This document shows, piece by piece, positions 10,816-24,500 of a stretch of 64,000 bases of DNA (its first letter is position 1; the number at the start of each line of letters is the position of its first letter). The position numbers and the translations under genes were made by a program. The stretch lies in the NCBI RefSeq assembly GCF_034190915.1, contig NW_026947488.1:1374501-1438500 (forward strand), given 5' to 3'. The notes below the pieces were generated by a model. That model was not told where the DNA came from. It ran no database searches and saw only the letters and a program-made list of their open reading frames with translations. The DNA is from Cavia porcellus (lineage: Eukaryota; Chordata; Mammalia; Rodentia; Caviidae).

Positions 10816-11887
10816 CTGTCGGAGGATCCTGGGGTCACACTGGGGGCCCCCTGATCTCTCCAATAATGGACACAGCCAGGTCAGGGAGCGACTCCACGGT
10901 CTCAAGACTCAGGCACAACACAGGTGGTGCCTAGTACAGACCAAGTCCCTGGTCCACCCCTGGTGCAGGCCCACCCCAGACCCCAAGCTCCTCTGTGCCA
11001 AGCAGAGGCTGAGTGCAGCCCATGGCCCCTCAGTGGGATTCCAGAGTCTTCAAGACCTCCAGGGCCCTTGCCCACTATGCGGACTCCCACCTCTCAACCC
11101 AGAGGGCCCCACCCTTTCAGCTGTATGCTTGAACTGCCTGCCAGGGGTCCAGCCCTTCCCCCAAGGAGGAGCCCACCCAGTGGGAAGGTTACCAGGAGTT
11201 CAGGTCAACTCCCCTGTGCTGGTCCAGCAATGAGCCAAGGCCAGGAGCCCCAGGCACAGGCAGCCTGGAAGAGTGCACCATGATCAGCTGCTAGGTCCAC
11301 CAGAGGTACCAGGTGAGCGCCGCAGCACTCTCCCTGGACCCTGCACCCTCCTGACTCACCCCTCCTCTGTGGTCAGAGCTGCAAGCACAAGCCCCTCTAC
11401 TACACAACACCCTCCCGGCTTCATGGCAGGGCAGTGAGACCCCCACCCGTCAGAGACAGCACGGGGCAGCGCAGCTCTTTCACTGCACCCTGGTCCTGTG
11501 TGTCCTGCTCCTGCAGCCCACAGGAGCTCAGCTCCTGGCTCAACCTCTTTGAAAGGTCAAGGTTGTCCTCAGGGCAAGACCTGAGTGGCTCCTCTGGGCC
11601 CTCTTCTACCTGGCAAGCCCGCAGATGAGTCGCCAACCTCCCGCTCCAAGGACAGTGCCTCCAAGGACAGTGCCGCTCGCCAATGGGGCCCTTTGGCCCA
11701 CTCTAGAGCTGTGGCCAAGGGAGCCAAGGCTCATGAGGCCCCTCTCCTTCCGTCCCTGCCCCGCCCATTCCTTGGCTCCTCCCCTGCTGTACTTGGCAGG
11801 GCTAAGAATGGCACACAGTGGTCCCAGCAGGGGGGACCCCACTACACTAGGCTGTAAGTCCTACAGGAGACAGCTGGGCCAAGAACC
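10816..11887. other. Intergenic stretch between COL20A1 and ARFGAP1
   Basis: No exon, RNA gene or recent SINE is recognised. A short tandem duplication with a period of about 16 nt (CCAAGGACAGTGCCT) lies at about 11647-11677. Confidence 0.5.
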
Positions 11888-11893
11888 TTTATT
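11888..11893 (-). terminator. Candidate ARFGAP1 polyadenylation signal (AATAAA)
   Basis: TTTATT on the plus strand reads AATAAA on the ARFGAP1 strand. It is the first canonical hexamer I found downstream of the ARFGAP1 stop codon, and it would give a 3' UTR of about 3.3 kb. A variant hexamer closer to the stop could be used instead. Confidence 0.35.
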
Positions 11894-14800
11894 CCTCACA
11901 TCCAGAGGGTCTGTCCCTAAGAGGAGCCTACAGGAAGTGCTGCTGGGAGACAAAGGCCTTCTATGCAGCCCCAGGCACGGAGCTGCAGTCTATGCAGCAT
12001 GAGCAGCCTGCAGCAGCACCTGGATCTCACCTACCTCACAGCCTTGACTTCTAGGACCCCAAATCTGCTGTCCCCCGGCTTTGGCCCATTCCACACTCCT
12101 TACCTGGGACAGTGAGGTGGCAACTGTTCCAACCCAGCCAGCACAGTTCCCGACCCTCCACAGGCTCCATCTAGCCTCCACCTGGCTGTACCCCACTGGA
12201 CCCAGATCATCCCCATGCAGCCCCAAGCACCAAATAAGGCCCCACCCACCTCACACTGGCCCTGCCTTGGCCCCAGCCTCATTGAGGAACCCAGCAGGGC
12301 TCAAGCAGTAGAACCACCATCCCTGCCCCTCAGACCACCCTACTGTGTGGCCTTGGGGACAGAGCCCCATTCTGCCTGTTCTGGGCAACTGCTGGGGTAC
12401 GTGAGATGCTCTCCCCTGAGCTGGACTCCCAGGGTCTGGGGTACTGCACTTGCTGGGAGACACCTGAAAGGGCTGTGTGGCTCCTGGCATCCTGGTACCT
12501 CCGGTGGGCCTAGCAGCTGATCCGTGGTGCACTCTGAGGGAGGAGAGCACAGTCCTGCCGCTTGGGCTGCCCCTCCCGATGGACACCAGCTCAGCAGTCA
12601 CCGGGGATGTGTGTGCGGCCACAGTTCACAGACACAGGCTGGTGCTAGGGTCGGAGGCAACACGGGCCCTTTGTGACAATGGGTCACCGTAGGAGTTCTG
12701 GCCAGGACTGATGACACCGCTGCAATAGTGTGTCAAGGGCTACCAGGAGGATCCTCGGCACTGTAGTCTTAAGAAAAGATCCTGAAAGGGCAGGGCCAGT
12801 GCTGGCCTTGAGGAGTCTACTGGGCATGCCAGTGCCTTGGGACAAACTGCAGAGGCCAGTTTGAGTGTGGACACTTCCTGCGGGCCCTGGAGTGGTCAGC
12901 AGGGTCCTGTGGAGCTAAAGCGGTTCACTCCACCCTCTCCGCCAGAGGGTAAGACCAGGCTTTAGTCAAAGGGATTCGGGAACCACATTGGGTCTGGGCC
13001 TGGGGCCAGCATCTGTGTTTACCCAAGACAGGATGCCCTTTTGGGGCTACAGAGACAGCACAGGGTCCACCAGGCTAAGATCACCCTGGACATGGGGACA
13101 TGGCCGAGATGCCCTCAGCACCCTTCCTGTCACTGCCCCATGCAGGATCAGAATCATCTCTGGAGAGCTTTCCTGTCACCCATGCCCCGGGTGTGTGTGC
13201 CTAGAGCTACCTCCTGCCAGCCTGGGACCTGAGCAGAGGCCCCTGTGCGCCCCACATCCTGCTGTATGTCCTGTACTACCCTTGACCATGGCTACCCAAA
13301 GCTGCTCAGCCCTTGGTGGGTTATGCAGTACCAAGGACCCTGGAAAGGCACGCAGGAGCAGCGGACCTTTCCACAGGGCTGACAGCCATAGCTACTGGAC
13401 CTCAGGGGGCAGGAGTGCCTGCTGTGGCCCCTTGGGTTACTAGGTGACTGATGTGTGCCCATGCATTTCACTGGGAGGCTGCTCAGCAGTGCCTGTGCAC
13501 AGGACCAGGAATCTGGCACTGCTCAGGCCACACCCTCTGCCAAGGATTCCTGGATCTGGCTGCACCTGGGCAGGCCTGGAGCTCACTGTGTGTGTGTGCA
13601 TGACCTCATGTGTGCATACGCGCAGCTTCAGGCCAGCCAGGCCAGGCCCTGCAGACTGGCACTGTGGGAATCGAGTGCTGGCACTGCATACCACCCATCT
13701 GGTCCAGCGAGCTCCGTCCCTTCTCCCCAAGCCCTGTGATCCACTAAGCGGCTATGTCCATGCCAGCTGAGGCCTCTTGGGCTCTTTGCTGAGAACTCTA
13801 CGGGCTCTGAGTCCTGTGGCTCTTCTTGCCGAGTTCCAACCTGACCTTCCAGGACAGAGCCCCAGGAGTTGCCTCTTCCTGAGGTCTGGACACTGCAGGG
13901 TACATGACCACCTAAAAGGATGAAGCCCTGGGGGTGGCACCTAGTGAGGCCTGTCCCATCTGTAGCTAGCTGAGCCCCGAGGCAGGACGAACACAGGGCT
14001 GAGGGGCTCCAGTGGAGTACAGCAGTAGAGGGGCGCGAGCTCACCACACACAAACCACACAGGCACTTCAGGTGCATGCACTGCTGGTCACACTGAGGGC
14101 ACATGGGGTAGCTGCAGGCAGGGGGTCCCACACACCCTCCAGCTATGCTGTGGCAGCATGCTCACTGGATCCTGGGGGAAGGCGGTCAGATTTGCTGGCA
14201 TCACAGGCAGTGGCACCCACAAGACACTAATGACCCACGGTCCAAGAAGCCCACGCTGCACAGGGGCCAGCAGGTTCAGAGCCTTGAGGGCTCCGCATGG
14301 TCAGCAAGACCCGAGCGCCAGGCTCGAGAAGACAGTGCCCGGAGGGACCGACTGCAGGTGTGGCGCTGCCTGTCTGACCCTTGCAGGGCTCGGCCTCAGT
14401 TAGGGCCTGGCCACCACAGGCCCCAACCGCTAGGAGCCCTCTAGCTAGGGAGCAGCTCCAGGAAGGCCACCCTGAACCCCAAAGTAGCCTAGGAGTCCCC
14501 GCCTCATGTCCACCCTCCCCAGCAGGCCCTGCCCTGGCATGGGACAGGCAGATACACTCTGCTCCCTCCCGTGTCCTTGTTTCTGTGAGGGCAGAGTCAA
14601 GTGCTGAGATCAGCTCTGCATCAGAAGGCCGGAGCCACAGGCTGTGAAGTTCATCCAGAGAAAGAGAGGGACGGCCCCAGGAAAGCCACAGGTGGTAGTG
14701 GCGAATTTCACAGCATGAGCCACGGAAATGGGCTGAGGGAAGAGGTCCGACAGCAGGCCGAGCTCTGGTACTGTTTTCAGCATTTCCACTTTTAAGACTT

Positions 14801-15186
14801 CAGGCATCTTCTTCAAAAAGAAAAAAACAGCTGGCTCAACTCTTTAAAGTTAGAAACACATTTCACAGAAACAGATGTGGGGCACTGCTGAGAGCACTGC
14901 CTGCGGCTGAGGCCCCTGCTCTGGGCCTGGCCACCTCCAGGCCCTCCAGACGGCCTCCCATCCTGAGGACTGTTGCATCTTCAGGGCTGCATGGGGACCC
15001 AGGTCCTGGGTTCGGCACCCTACATGGCTGGAGGGTGCGGCCAGGCGGCTCGGAGCAGGTGGCACCTGGACGCCCTCCTGGCACTGCAGCCACTTCTCTG
15101 GCTGGGTTTGGATGGAAGGAGGGGTGGAGGGGGCAGAGCACACACACAGCAGCTGCCCCGTGGGGCTGGGTGGGATGCCGTGGGCA
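11894..15186 (-). other. Probable ARFGAP1 3' UTR and flank
   Basis: About 3.3 kb between the ARFGAP1 stop and the candidate AATAAA, with no other gene or clear transposable element. GC content stays high and short TG runs occur near 13590. The true cleavage site is not visible from sequence alone. Confidence 0.4.
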
Positions 15187-15523
15187 CTACCAGTTCTGGT
15201 TGTCCCAGCCCTCGTCAACAGCCGCAGATGGTGCCACCTTCTTGGGGGCCTTGGCCCTGCCCTCCCCGCCTGTGCCTTCCCAGCTCTCCCAGCCGTCACT
15301 GTTGCTGTTCTTGTTGTTGGACGCGGAGCCTGAGCCCCACACGTCCCAGCTGTCCGAGCTCCTTCTGCCCGTCGAGGCGTCTGCGCAGGTCCAGCTGTCG
15401 CTGCTCGGGGACTTGGTCTTGGAAGGCTCGGCGCTCCCAAAGGTCTCCCAGAAGCTTTGGTCTATGGTGTTGTTCTGGAAGTCATCCCTGCCGCTGTTCT
15501 GGTAGCTCTGGCCCTCGACAGGT
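15187..15523 (-). CDS. ARFGAP1: ARFGAP1 terminal coding exon 12
   Basis: This exon of 337 nt encodes the Ser/Asp/Trp-rich tail from [11 protein letters not shown] to DEGWDNQNW, then a TAG stop at 15189-15187. The repeated SSDSW motifs and the terminal Trp residues are typical of the coat-binding tail. The acceptor follows a pyrimidine tract and ends GAAAAG. Confidence 0.95.
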
Positions 15524-18500
15524 CTTTTCATAGAGAGAGGGAGACACTTAACAGATGTCACAAACTGCACAGTCATGCGGGCACTGCCCCCAAGATGCAG
15601 CATGCTCAGGTTTCAGGGGTGTGGAGAACCACGCATGCTGTGAGCTCAGCCCTCTCCTGGAAGCCCACACCCCAAAGCGTGGCCACCGCCTCCCACCCCG
15701 TGGCTTCATCATGCTTGCACCTAGACAGGTTAAAGGACAGGTCCTGCCTGGCACCCCCACCCACATTCTTGGGGCCAAGCCACCAGGTGGGAACTGGTCC
15801 TCTTCTGGAGCAGGGGAAACCTAGCCTCGGGTGAGGCTCTGCAGAGGGCCCAGGGCACCACAGGGCTGGCCAGCAAGGACTCGGATGGTCTCCTGCCGCC
15901 TCAGCCGTCAGCCACCAGACAGACACAAGAAGGAGAATGTGGCTGTCTGCCTATGAGCAGGGGCTGCACCGGTCAGGGGTGAGATGCAGGCAAGTGGCCC
16001 CAGGCAAAGGCCACTGCACACCACACCCACACAAAGGCAGGACACTGGGTTGGGGATCCTGGGCGAGGGACACGACGGCCTTTCAGCCTAGGGGAGAGCT
16101 GCAAGGGCTCCCGGGCGGGGTACAGTACCTGTCTGAGGGCTCTTCTGCTTTCCCAGAGAAGAAGGTAGTGACGTCCCGCCATCCCTTACTGCTGGCTCCC
16201 TGGACCTGGATGGAGACGAGAGAGGCTGGGCAGGGCTACTCCCATGTGGGCCTCTGCCTTCACCCCAAACCCAACCGCACACAGTCCTGCTGGGACCTGG
16301 GTGACACTGAGGAGCCCGAGGCACAGGTGCACGCAGAGCAATGCAGCAGTGGTGCCCGGGCCATGTGTGAGGCGCCCACGCTTGGGCTTCCATCAGCGGC
16401 ACCCCACTTTCCCCACAGCTCCCCTGCACAGAGCGAGCCGCTGCTGCACTGCGGGGCAGCATGAACACATACTCCTGCCAGTGGCTGCCACTGGCTGGCA
16501 CAGGCCTCATCTTTACACAGCCGACAGGAGGTGCCCAGTGCGCTGCCCCACCCAGGCCACCTCGCGCTGCGCACGGGACACCACACACCCCAGTCAGTCC
16601 AGCCAAGGACCAGTACCAGCACTTACCTCGGGAAGGCCCACAGGCAGCAAGCGAGAATAGGGAAAGGAGCACGACAGGTTAGTGGCTGCCAAGTCCCCAC
16701 AGCCAAGCTGTTTCCATATTCCTCATGCATTCAGGCAATTGGAGGGCAGCAGCCGCCAACACAGCTGGCCGAGCCCTTGGGAGCCATAGGCTCCTGGGCA
16801 TCCTCCTGGCCGGCGCCCAGCCACGGAGCTGGAATATGGAGACTGGCTCTGGCTGTACCCGCACGGCAGGCCCGGCCTGCCCTACCTTGGACGCCAAATG
16901 AGAGACCCCAGTGGACACATCCTCAAAAATCTTTCCCTCCTTCACCTGCATGGATTGAAAGGGCACTGTTAGGAGATTAAAGCTTCAGAGAACAGTGACC
17001 TCAGATGTGAAATCCCTAACACAACTGCCAGGGAGGCACCCGTCACACCAAATCCCTACAAAATGGCAATAAACCAGGCTTAGTACCACACACCTACAAT
17101 CCCAGCAGGATTGTAGGCTGGGAGGCTGAGGCAGGAGGAGGTTATTGAGTCCAGACAGAGCAACTCAGTAACTTAGCAAAATCCTGTCCCAAAATGTAAA
17201 GAAGAGCAGGGGATGTAGCTTGGTATGAAGGCCGCGGGTTCATTCCCAGTACCACAGACAGAAACTACCTATGACCCCAACACTGGCTTTGGCATCCTGA
17301 CTGTGGGCCCCATCCTTCCTCAAGAAGCGTCTCCTGCCTGGGTTGGGCTCCCCGGGCCGGGTCAGCTACCTCCTTTGTGGAGGGGCACCCGCAGGCTGGT
17401 TTCTGCCCTGCTCGCGCCTTCTCTGAGGTCAGGCTGCCAGCATGTTGGGCAGAGGCAGGGTGGGCTGGGAGACAGTGGGTAGGAGCTCAGCCATCTCACT
17501 GAGGTGAGTGCAGAGTGGCACAATGCCCCCGGCACACAGCTGCTCCCCCAGAACCAGGTGGCCACTGCGGCTGCCCATACCTTCTCCTGCGCAGGCTTGA
17601 GGACATTCTCGTTCAGGCTGTGGCCCAACTCTGAAGCCTGTGGGGAGGGACGCTGTGTGAGGCCCGGGGCAGCAATCTCACTGCATATGGTCAGCACAGA
17701 GCAGCACGAGCTTTGCCACAGATGGGAAGGCGGCAGGGCACGGCACACAGGGAAGCAGGCCACGGGCCACAGGAGGGCACAGGTGACAGCAGAAAGAGGC
17801 AGCCTTCGAGAAGGACCGGCCTGCGCCAGGAAGGGAGCTGCCCACAGCCCTTCTGGCCTGGCCACCCACCAGAAGTCAGCCAGTGAACAGGGGCAGCAGG
17901 GTCGACCCTACTGGCTCCTCCCAGGCACAGGCACCGGGTCCCGCAGGGAGGGAAGGGGCACAAAGGCAGGGCAGAGGGCAGAGAGGCCCCGGCCTGTCCT
18001 GGGGCACCATGCAGCTGGGGAGACAGCCATAAGGCTGCATGGTACCTGGGGTGTCACATGTTCTCAAGGAAGGGAAAACAGAGATTTTAAGGGGACGAAT
18101 TCCACAACACAGGAAGCACAATCCCCATCAGGATGAAACTCTCCTGGATTATCTGATTTGAGGTGATTAAGCCATAAAATCAGAATGCTGCCAAGCGGCC
18201 CCTTTCTCGGGGCTCTGCCTGGCCCAGCCAGTGCACCTTGTTCCACAGGCCCTGGAAGCGCAGGCAGAGACGGTGTGGACACAGCTTAAGAGGACGGCAG
18301 GCACGCAGGGTAGGCGTGGGCAGAGGCAGCATGCACCGGTAGACACGGGCTTTACCGGCTCTGGCTGCTGCTTGTAACCCCAAAACTTGACCCAGATGGC
18401 ACGGACACAGGTTAGCAGAGAGAGAGAGCAAAGTGGCAGGAGCAGTGTTTAGCAACCAGGAAACACCTGAGAATGCACCCCTTGGCTGAACTCTGGCTAA

Positions 18501-21500
18501 TGGCATCGCAGATGGACACCACCAGACCTCTAACCAGCCTGCTCCAAACTCACCCCATTCCATAACCAGCAAGTGTGACTCGGCCAGACAGAGGCTCTGG
18601 GACAAGCCAGGCAAGGGTCCCCAGGGTGGGCAGCTACTGGTGTGCAGGGCGAAAAGCCCTGTGGGAGTGGATGGGGCATCGCAGGGTGAAGGGGCCGTGT
18701 GCAAGCTGCCCTTCCCCATTCGGGGCACAAGGGCGGCTCTGAGCACCTTCCCACGGCACGGCACAGCCCTGACAAGTCTCACGCAACTCAAGGCAATGCC
18801 GGGGACATACAAGGTTTTGAGGAAAAAAGAAACACCACAATCACAGCCTGCTACTGCATCCAAGAGATCACGTCACCCTGGGGAATGGCTGGGGTCCACC
18901 TCCTGTGGCCAGGCGGCCATGCCCAGCCAGGCCAGCTGCCCAGGGCCACACCCTGCACTAGCTGCCCAGGAACGAGGAGGCCTACATGGGCAGCCTCCTG
19001 TGAGGCACTGCAAGGGCCACACAGATGCGTGCTAAGGGACCCTCAGGTCCCCAGCAAATGACCTAGGGAGCTTCCAACACTGCACGTGGCATCACACACT
19101 CACAAGAGTGGGTTTTTTTGGTACCGGAAATCAAACTGCTCGGCTAGGATGCTTGTCAGTCAGGTGCTGTGCTGCTGAGCGACACCCTGGTCCAAGAGTT
19201 TTAAAACACCAGGAGAAAACTCCTCTTTTTCTGGGTGTGTTGCTGCACACCTATAACCCCACTCAGCTCTGTGGGAGGCTGAGGCAACAGGATTACAAGT
19301 AGATTACAAGTGCAAGCCCCGCCAAGGCAAATTGAGACACTGCCCTTAAACTTAAAAAAAAAATTATTCACACTGGGGACACAGCTCAGTGTGAAGGCCC
19401 TGTGTCCAATCCCTAGAACCAGGGGTGGGAAAATAGCTTCTCTTTTTTACCTTTTGACTTGCTTGGGATCCAAACTTTGTAGCCTGAAAGGAAACACAAA
19501 GAGCACTTTAGCCAATGAACTTTTTTTTGGTCTTTTTGAGACAGGGTCTCCCTACGCAGTTCAAGCTGGCCTTGAGCTCACTTTGTAGCAAGACCCAGGC
19601 TGGTCTTGAACTCACAATGATCCTCCTACCTCAGCCTCCCAAGTACTGGGATTACAGGAGTGCGCCACCATGCCTGGCCAGTCAATAATCTTTAACCTGA
19701 CCACTAAGCTCCATCTCTGCTGAGCTAGGATGGGTCTGGTCCCAGCACCATTTCCAGATAGCCACCCGCAATGACAGCACAAACTCGGCATCTCCACGAT
19801 GCCCAGAGACTGCAGCAAGGCCTGGTTTGGCGTAAACACCTAGCCCCAGGCACTGCTGGGGAATGGAGTATACCCGGGCCACACCGAGGCTGGGCAAGAT
19901 CAGAGCCAGGTCTACCCTCCAGACTGTATGCCAGGCCTGGCAGCTACCCCCACGCTGTCTTCAGTGGGCCTTCCCCCATCCTAGCTCTGCTCTGTCCCAC
20001 TGTGGTGGCAGCTTGGTGCCCTGCATATCCCTTGCAGCAAGGACAGAGCAAAGCCTGGGGACAGGTACCTGGGGACATCCAGGGCCTCAGCCTCATAAAG
20101 ACAATAGCAGCTGCAGCAGGAGACTGCAGTGCATGGGAAAGAGCCACCCACCCCGTGGCTTCCAGCTGGCTCTGGCTCTGGCCACGCCACCTCTGTCCCT
20201 GCTCCTCTCAGCACCATGGCCACCTGCCCAGCCCAGGCGCCCTCTCCAGGGCCTGCTCCTCGTCTGGGACCGTGTTGGGTTCAGCCCACTTCCTTCCCTT
20301 TAGTGCCTGTCAGATCACTGCTCAGGCCATACTCTTCCTGGACGGCATCATCCGTCCCAACTGAACCCCTGAGTCTGTCTTTCAAGCAAAGGCCAGAAAG
20401 AAAAGCCTGACACTACACCGAAGACCCAGAGGCACCTACAGCCTACTCAGGGGTGAGAGCAGAAGTTTGGGGCTCGATCAGGATCACATCTGCCTCACAC
20501 AAAAGGGCAGGTAAACCTCTGCAAGGAGGTAATCCTAGAAAATCTAGGACCACAGCAAGAATGCCTGGGTTGGGGGCTGGGGATTTAGCTCAGTGGCATA
20601 AGTACCTGCCTTGCAAACAGGCAGTCGTGAGTTCGATCCCTGGTACCAATAAAAAGGAAAAAGACCAAAAAAAAAAAAAAAAAAAGAATGCCTGGGTTGT
20701 TCTGTGGTTCCCAAGGCTTTGGGCCACTCTACTGGGGAAGTGAGAACCCACAGGACCCTTGGTACCTCTGTCTCCCATGGCCCAAGCCAGCAGCAGCCAG
20801 CATGCACTGTGAGGTTACTTACACCTTCCTTAGCTGCAGAGGCAAACTTGCTTGCTCCGGTGGTGAAGCTGCTCCAGCCCTGAGGAGGCAACAGAGGAGG
20901 AAGCAGTTCTGGCAATGCCCAGGTCCCTCGGGCACCATGCTCTGCCTGGAATAGCCCCCACGGCTCCTGCCGCTAGAGAATGAGCCTGGCCCCCGCCTCT
21001 CCCACGCCCACCCTGCCAGGGCAGGCTGCCACAAAGAAACTGGCTGCTTGGCAGGCAGTGCCTCCAGGGGCCCAGCAGGCCGCTGCGCGCCAGCCCCACT
21101 CTCCTCTGCATTCTCCCCTCTCTGAGGAGCAGTTGGTGGGGTGAATGGGGTCACAGGCTTTCTTGGGGGTCCAAGGTTTTCTCCTAGGCCTTCCAAAGTT
21201 CACTGAACAAACTGAGCTGGGGACTGAACCCGGGGTGCTCTTCCACTAAGCTGTGTCCCCAGTGGCCTCCAACCCTTTTTTAAGCTTTGTCTGGGACAGA
21301 TTCTTACTATATAGTCTGGGCTGACCTGAACCCCCAGTAAACTTCCTGCCTCAGCCTCCCAAGTGCTGGAACTGCAGGTGTGTACACACCTGGCTTATGT
21401 TTTAAAAAAAAGAAAATTTAACCCTTTTTTAAAAGACGGTCTTGCTAAATTGTTCAGGTTAGCCTCCAACTTGCAATCTTCTTGCCTCAGCCTCCCACAC

Positions 21501-24500
21501 AGCTGGGATTATAGCATATGACAGCTCATGGGGGAAAAAAGCAACTTAAAAAAATGGTTTCTCTTACATAAGAAACCTAAAATATAGATAATGAAAGTAA
21601 GAAGATCTTTCCCAACTGGGAAGAGGAAGTGTTGATGGCGGGAGGGAGGAGAGGAAAAGGGGTGGAAAAAAGAACTCAAGTGAAAACTGGAAACAGACCT
21701 TTTGCGAATGGGAAAGGAACCAAGAGTTGGAAGAGTGAGGAAGGGTGGCAGGGGAGGGATGGAAAGGAGTCAAGGCGTGCTGCGGACCCGGACCACTCCC
21801 CGGGAACTGCAATCATTCCGCACTACAGACATGTCCAAAGGGAAATACACTGGGAAGAAATCTGAGTTGCAAAAAAGCAAATTTTGACAAAATTTTTTTA
21901 AAAATCATGTAAAAGGGGGAGAAAAAGCATAGTCGACAAATTGTATTCCTATAATCAACAGCCGGCCTGGACTGTCACAGCCGGAACAGCTGACCTTGGC
22001 CTTCCAGGCACCGGGCAGAAACAGTGGCCCTGGAAGCAGGCAGGCACACAGAGTGCACGCTGCCAGGCCTGTCTGCTCCCCACCCTGCGTCCGCACCCAC
22101 ACCTCATCCCCTGCCCCTCCCACATGACTCAGGGAGGCTGGGTTCTCGCCAGGCAGCACCCCTAGGCTGTCCCATAGGAAACCTTCAGTTCTCTGAAAGA
22201 ATGCACCTTGTTAAATTCAAAATATGTATTTTGTAATATATTTGGGATCTAAATAATTGAAACCATATTTTTAGGAGAAAATTCCACTGAGGATAGAGAG
22301 ACGAGCCTGTAATCAGACCCATCAGAACAGGCCATGGAGGGCCGCCCTGCCTGGGTTCAGGGGCACCTGCCACAGGGGTCCTACCGAATACAGGGACGAC
22401 ATGGCGTTGTTAAGGAAGTCATCTTCTCTCTTCTGTGGGGGCACTGTGTTCCCAAACCCCACATAGCGGTTCTCCTGGGCCCTGAGAGGGAAGGACAGAC
22501 AGACAGACAGAAGCCGCTGCCTGAATTTCACTGCTCCTACTCAGCCCCGACCCTGGCCCCTCACCTCCCAGCCATGCTGACCCCACACAAGTCATGGGCA
22601 CGCACAGTAAGAAGCCCCCTGCCATACTTCCAGAGGGTCCCCGTAGGCAGGGTTTCTGGAGGAAGCACCAACACAACTTAATCTGAAGGATTTAGGGATA
22701 AAAACTCATTCACGGGCCAGGCTGGTACATGATTCCTAATTTACACTTAGCTGGCCGGGGCTGGCGGTGGGCACCTTACACACAAACACGCACTTTGGCT
22801 CTGCATCGTCCTCAGAAAGACGCAGGCCTGTCCTTTTCCCCTAAACTGCCGGGTGGCCTGCCCAAGTAGCCCCCAGACACGTGCGGTGCTGCCTCACCCT
22901 TGGTAGGAGCCAAGGTCATCATTCAGCCAGTCTTCAAAAGCCTTGTCAGCAGAGGCAGTCGCATTCTGTGGCTGGCCAGAGGGTCTGAAATGGAGAGCAA
23001 AGGTCAGCGTGGGCAACACCAGGAGTGGGAGGCAGTGGGCTGCAACCTAGCACATGGCCCAGTGACACCAACTGAATCACGTGTCCTGGTGTGAAGGCCC
23101 TTCCCACTGACCCGGAAGGCACCAGGGTCAAGCCGGGGACCAGCTCTGCCCTACAGGATGCCTGGGCTCAGCGGCTGAAGTCCCAGTAAGACCAGTAGAC
23201 AGAATGTGACCTGCTAGCTGGGAAAAGCAGGAGGCCCTGAGCCGGGGAACAAGCTGAGGCCACCAACAGTCGAGGGCCTCCTGACGGGTCCTGTAGAGAA
23301 GCAAGGTCACGCTGGCACCCAGGGTACCCGTGACTGCCTGTGCCCTGTTCACCCACACAGGACAGTCCCACAGTGGGACTTGCGACTACAGGACGATCGG
23401 CACCTATCCGCATGCCACCTGCTACCACTCCCATGGCTGCGTGAGGCATAGGAGGGAGACGTGCCAAACCTGCCCGAGCGGGGTGCAATGCACTGGGTGA
23501 ATTTGCTCCAAAACCGTGTACTGTTCCAGCAGGTTTAAAAAGCTGATTTTGGGGACAACTCTGTTGGAGTCACTTCCACAATTGTAAGGGACATGAAGCA
23601 TCTTTGAGGTCCTGAGCTCCAGGTAAGGTCAGGGTCAGCAGGACCATTGGGGGTGTAACTACCGGTGGGCAGTTGGTGCCAGTATCTTGGGCTGAGGTGG
23701 GGTCCAGTTCTGGGCAGGCGACGACTCCAGAGACCATTCTCTGCCTTCAGCCAGAGTGGCAACCTGACAAGGGGACAGGAGACCGTTAGGATGCACACCC
23801 TGGCCCCTCATGGTGCTCAACCTCACATGCCAGCACCCTGCAGCTGCTCCCTGGCCCTCACGGTGCTTGTGATGAGTGACAGGGTGGGAGAGCTTGGAAT
23901 CAGTGTGGCTCAAGCCTCCAGTGCTCAGGGATGCATTCATCTGGCCCCAAACCAGCAGGCTTGCCAGAGTCTCAGAGGCGCTGCAGCCAAGATGTGTGAG
24001 TGATCAGTTCCATCCCTTCAGTTAATTACAGGGCACGTGGCCCCCTTCGGGCAGGAGGAAGAGTATGCTCTGGATGGGGCAAGGGTCTCACATCCTTGCT
24101 TATACCCGAACTACGCCCATTCTCAACCTCAGTGCCACCAAAGCTACGTTCTAGCCACCATGAGCAGGTGGCACAGCCTAGACACTGCAAAGAGCACGCC
24201 GGGCCCTTTTCACCTTGTCCCTGAAGAGCGCCGCGGCCTTGCTGTTGTACTTGTCCTGCAGGGACCAGCAGGGGTCGTAATCCTCCTGGGACTCCAGGAA
24301 CGCTCGGAACTTGGCATTGCCGCCAGCCTTCATCTTCTCGAGCTCGATGTCCTTCCACTTGTCCATCGTAACAGAGCGTACAAAGCTGAGAAGGAGAGGG
24401 ACGCCTGGTTACCGAGTGCCTGCAGACCAGCAGCCTCCCTAGCTGGGGTGCACTGTGAACTGCACACAGTGCTTCCTGCAGCGAGACGGAAGCCAAAGGA

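Noticed and set aside
20573..20683. tRNA gene
   Set aside because: The A and B boxes belong to an ID-type SINE with an A-tail and target-site duplications; the cloverleaf is incomplete.
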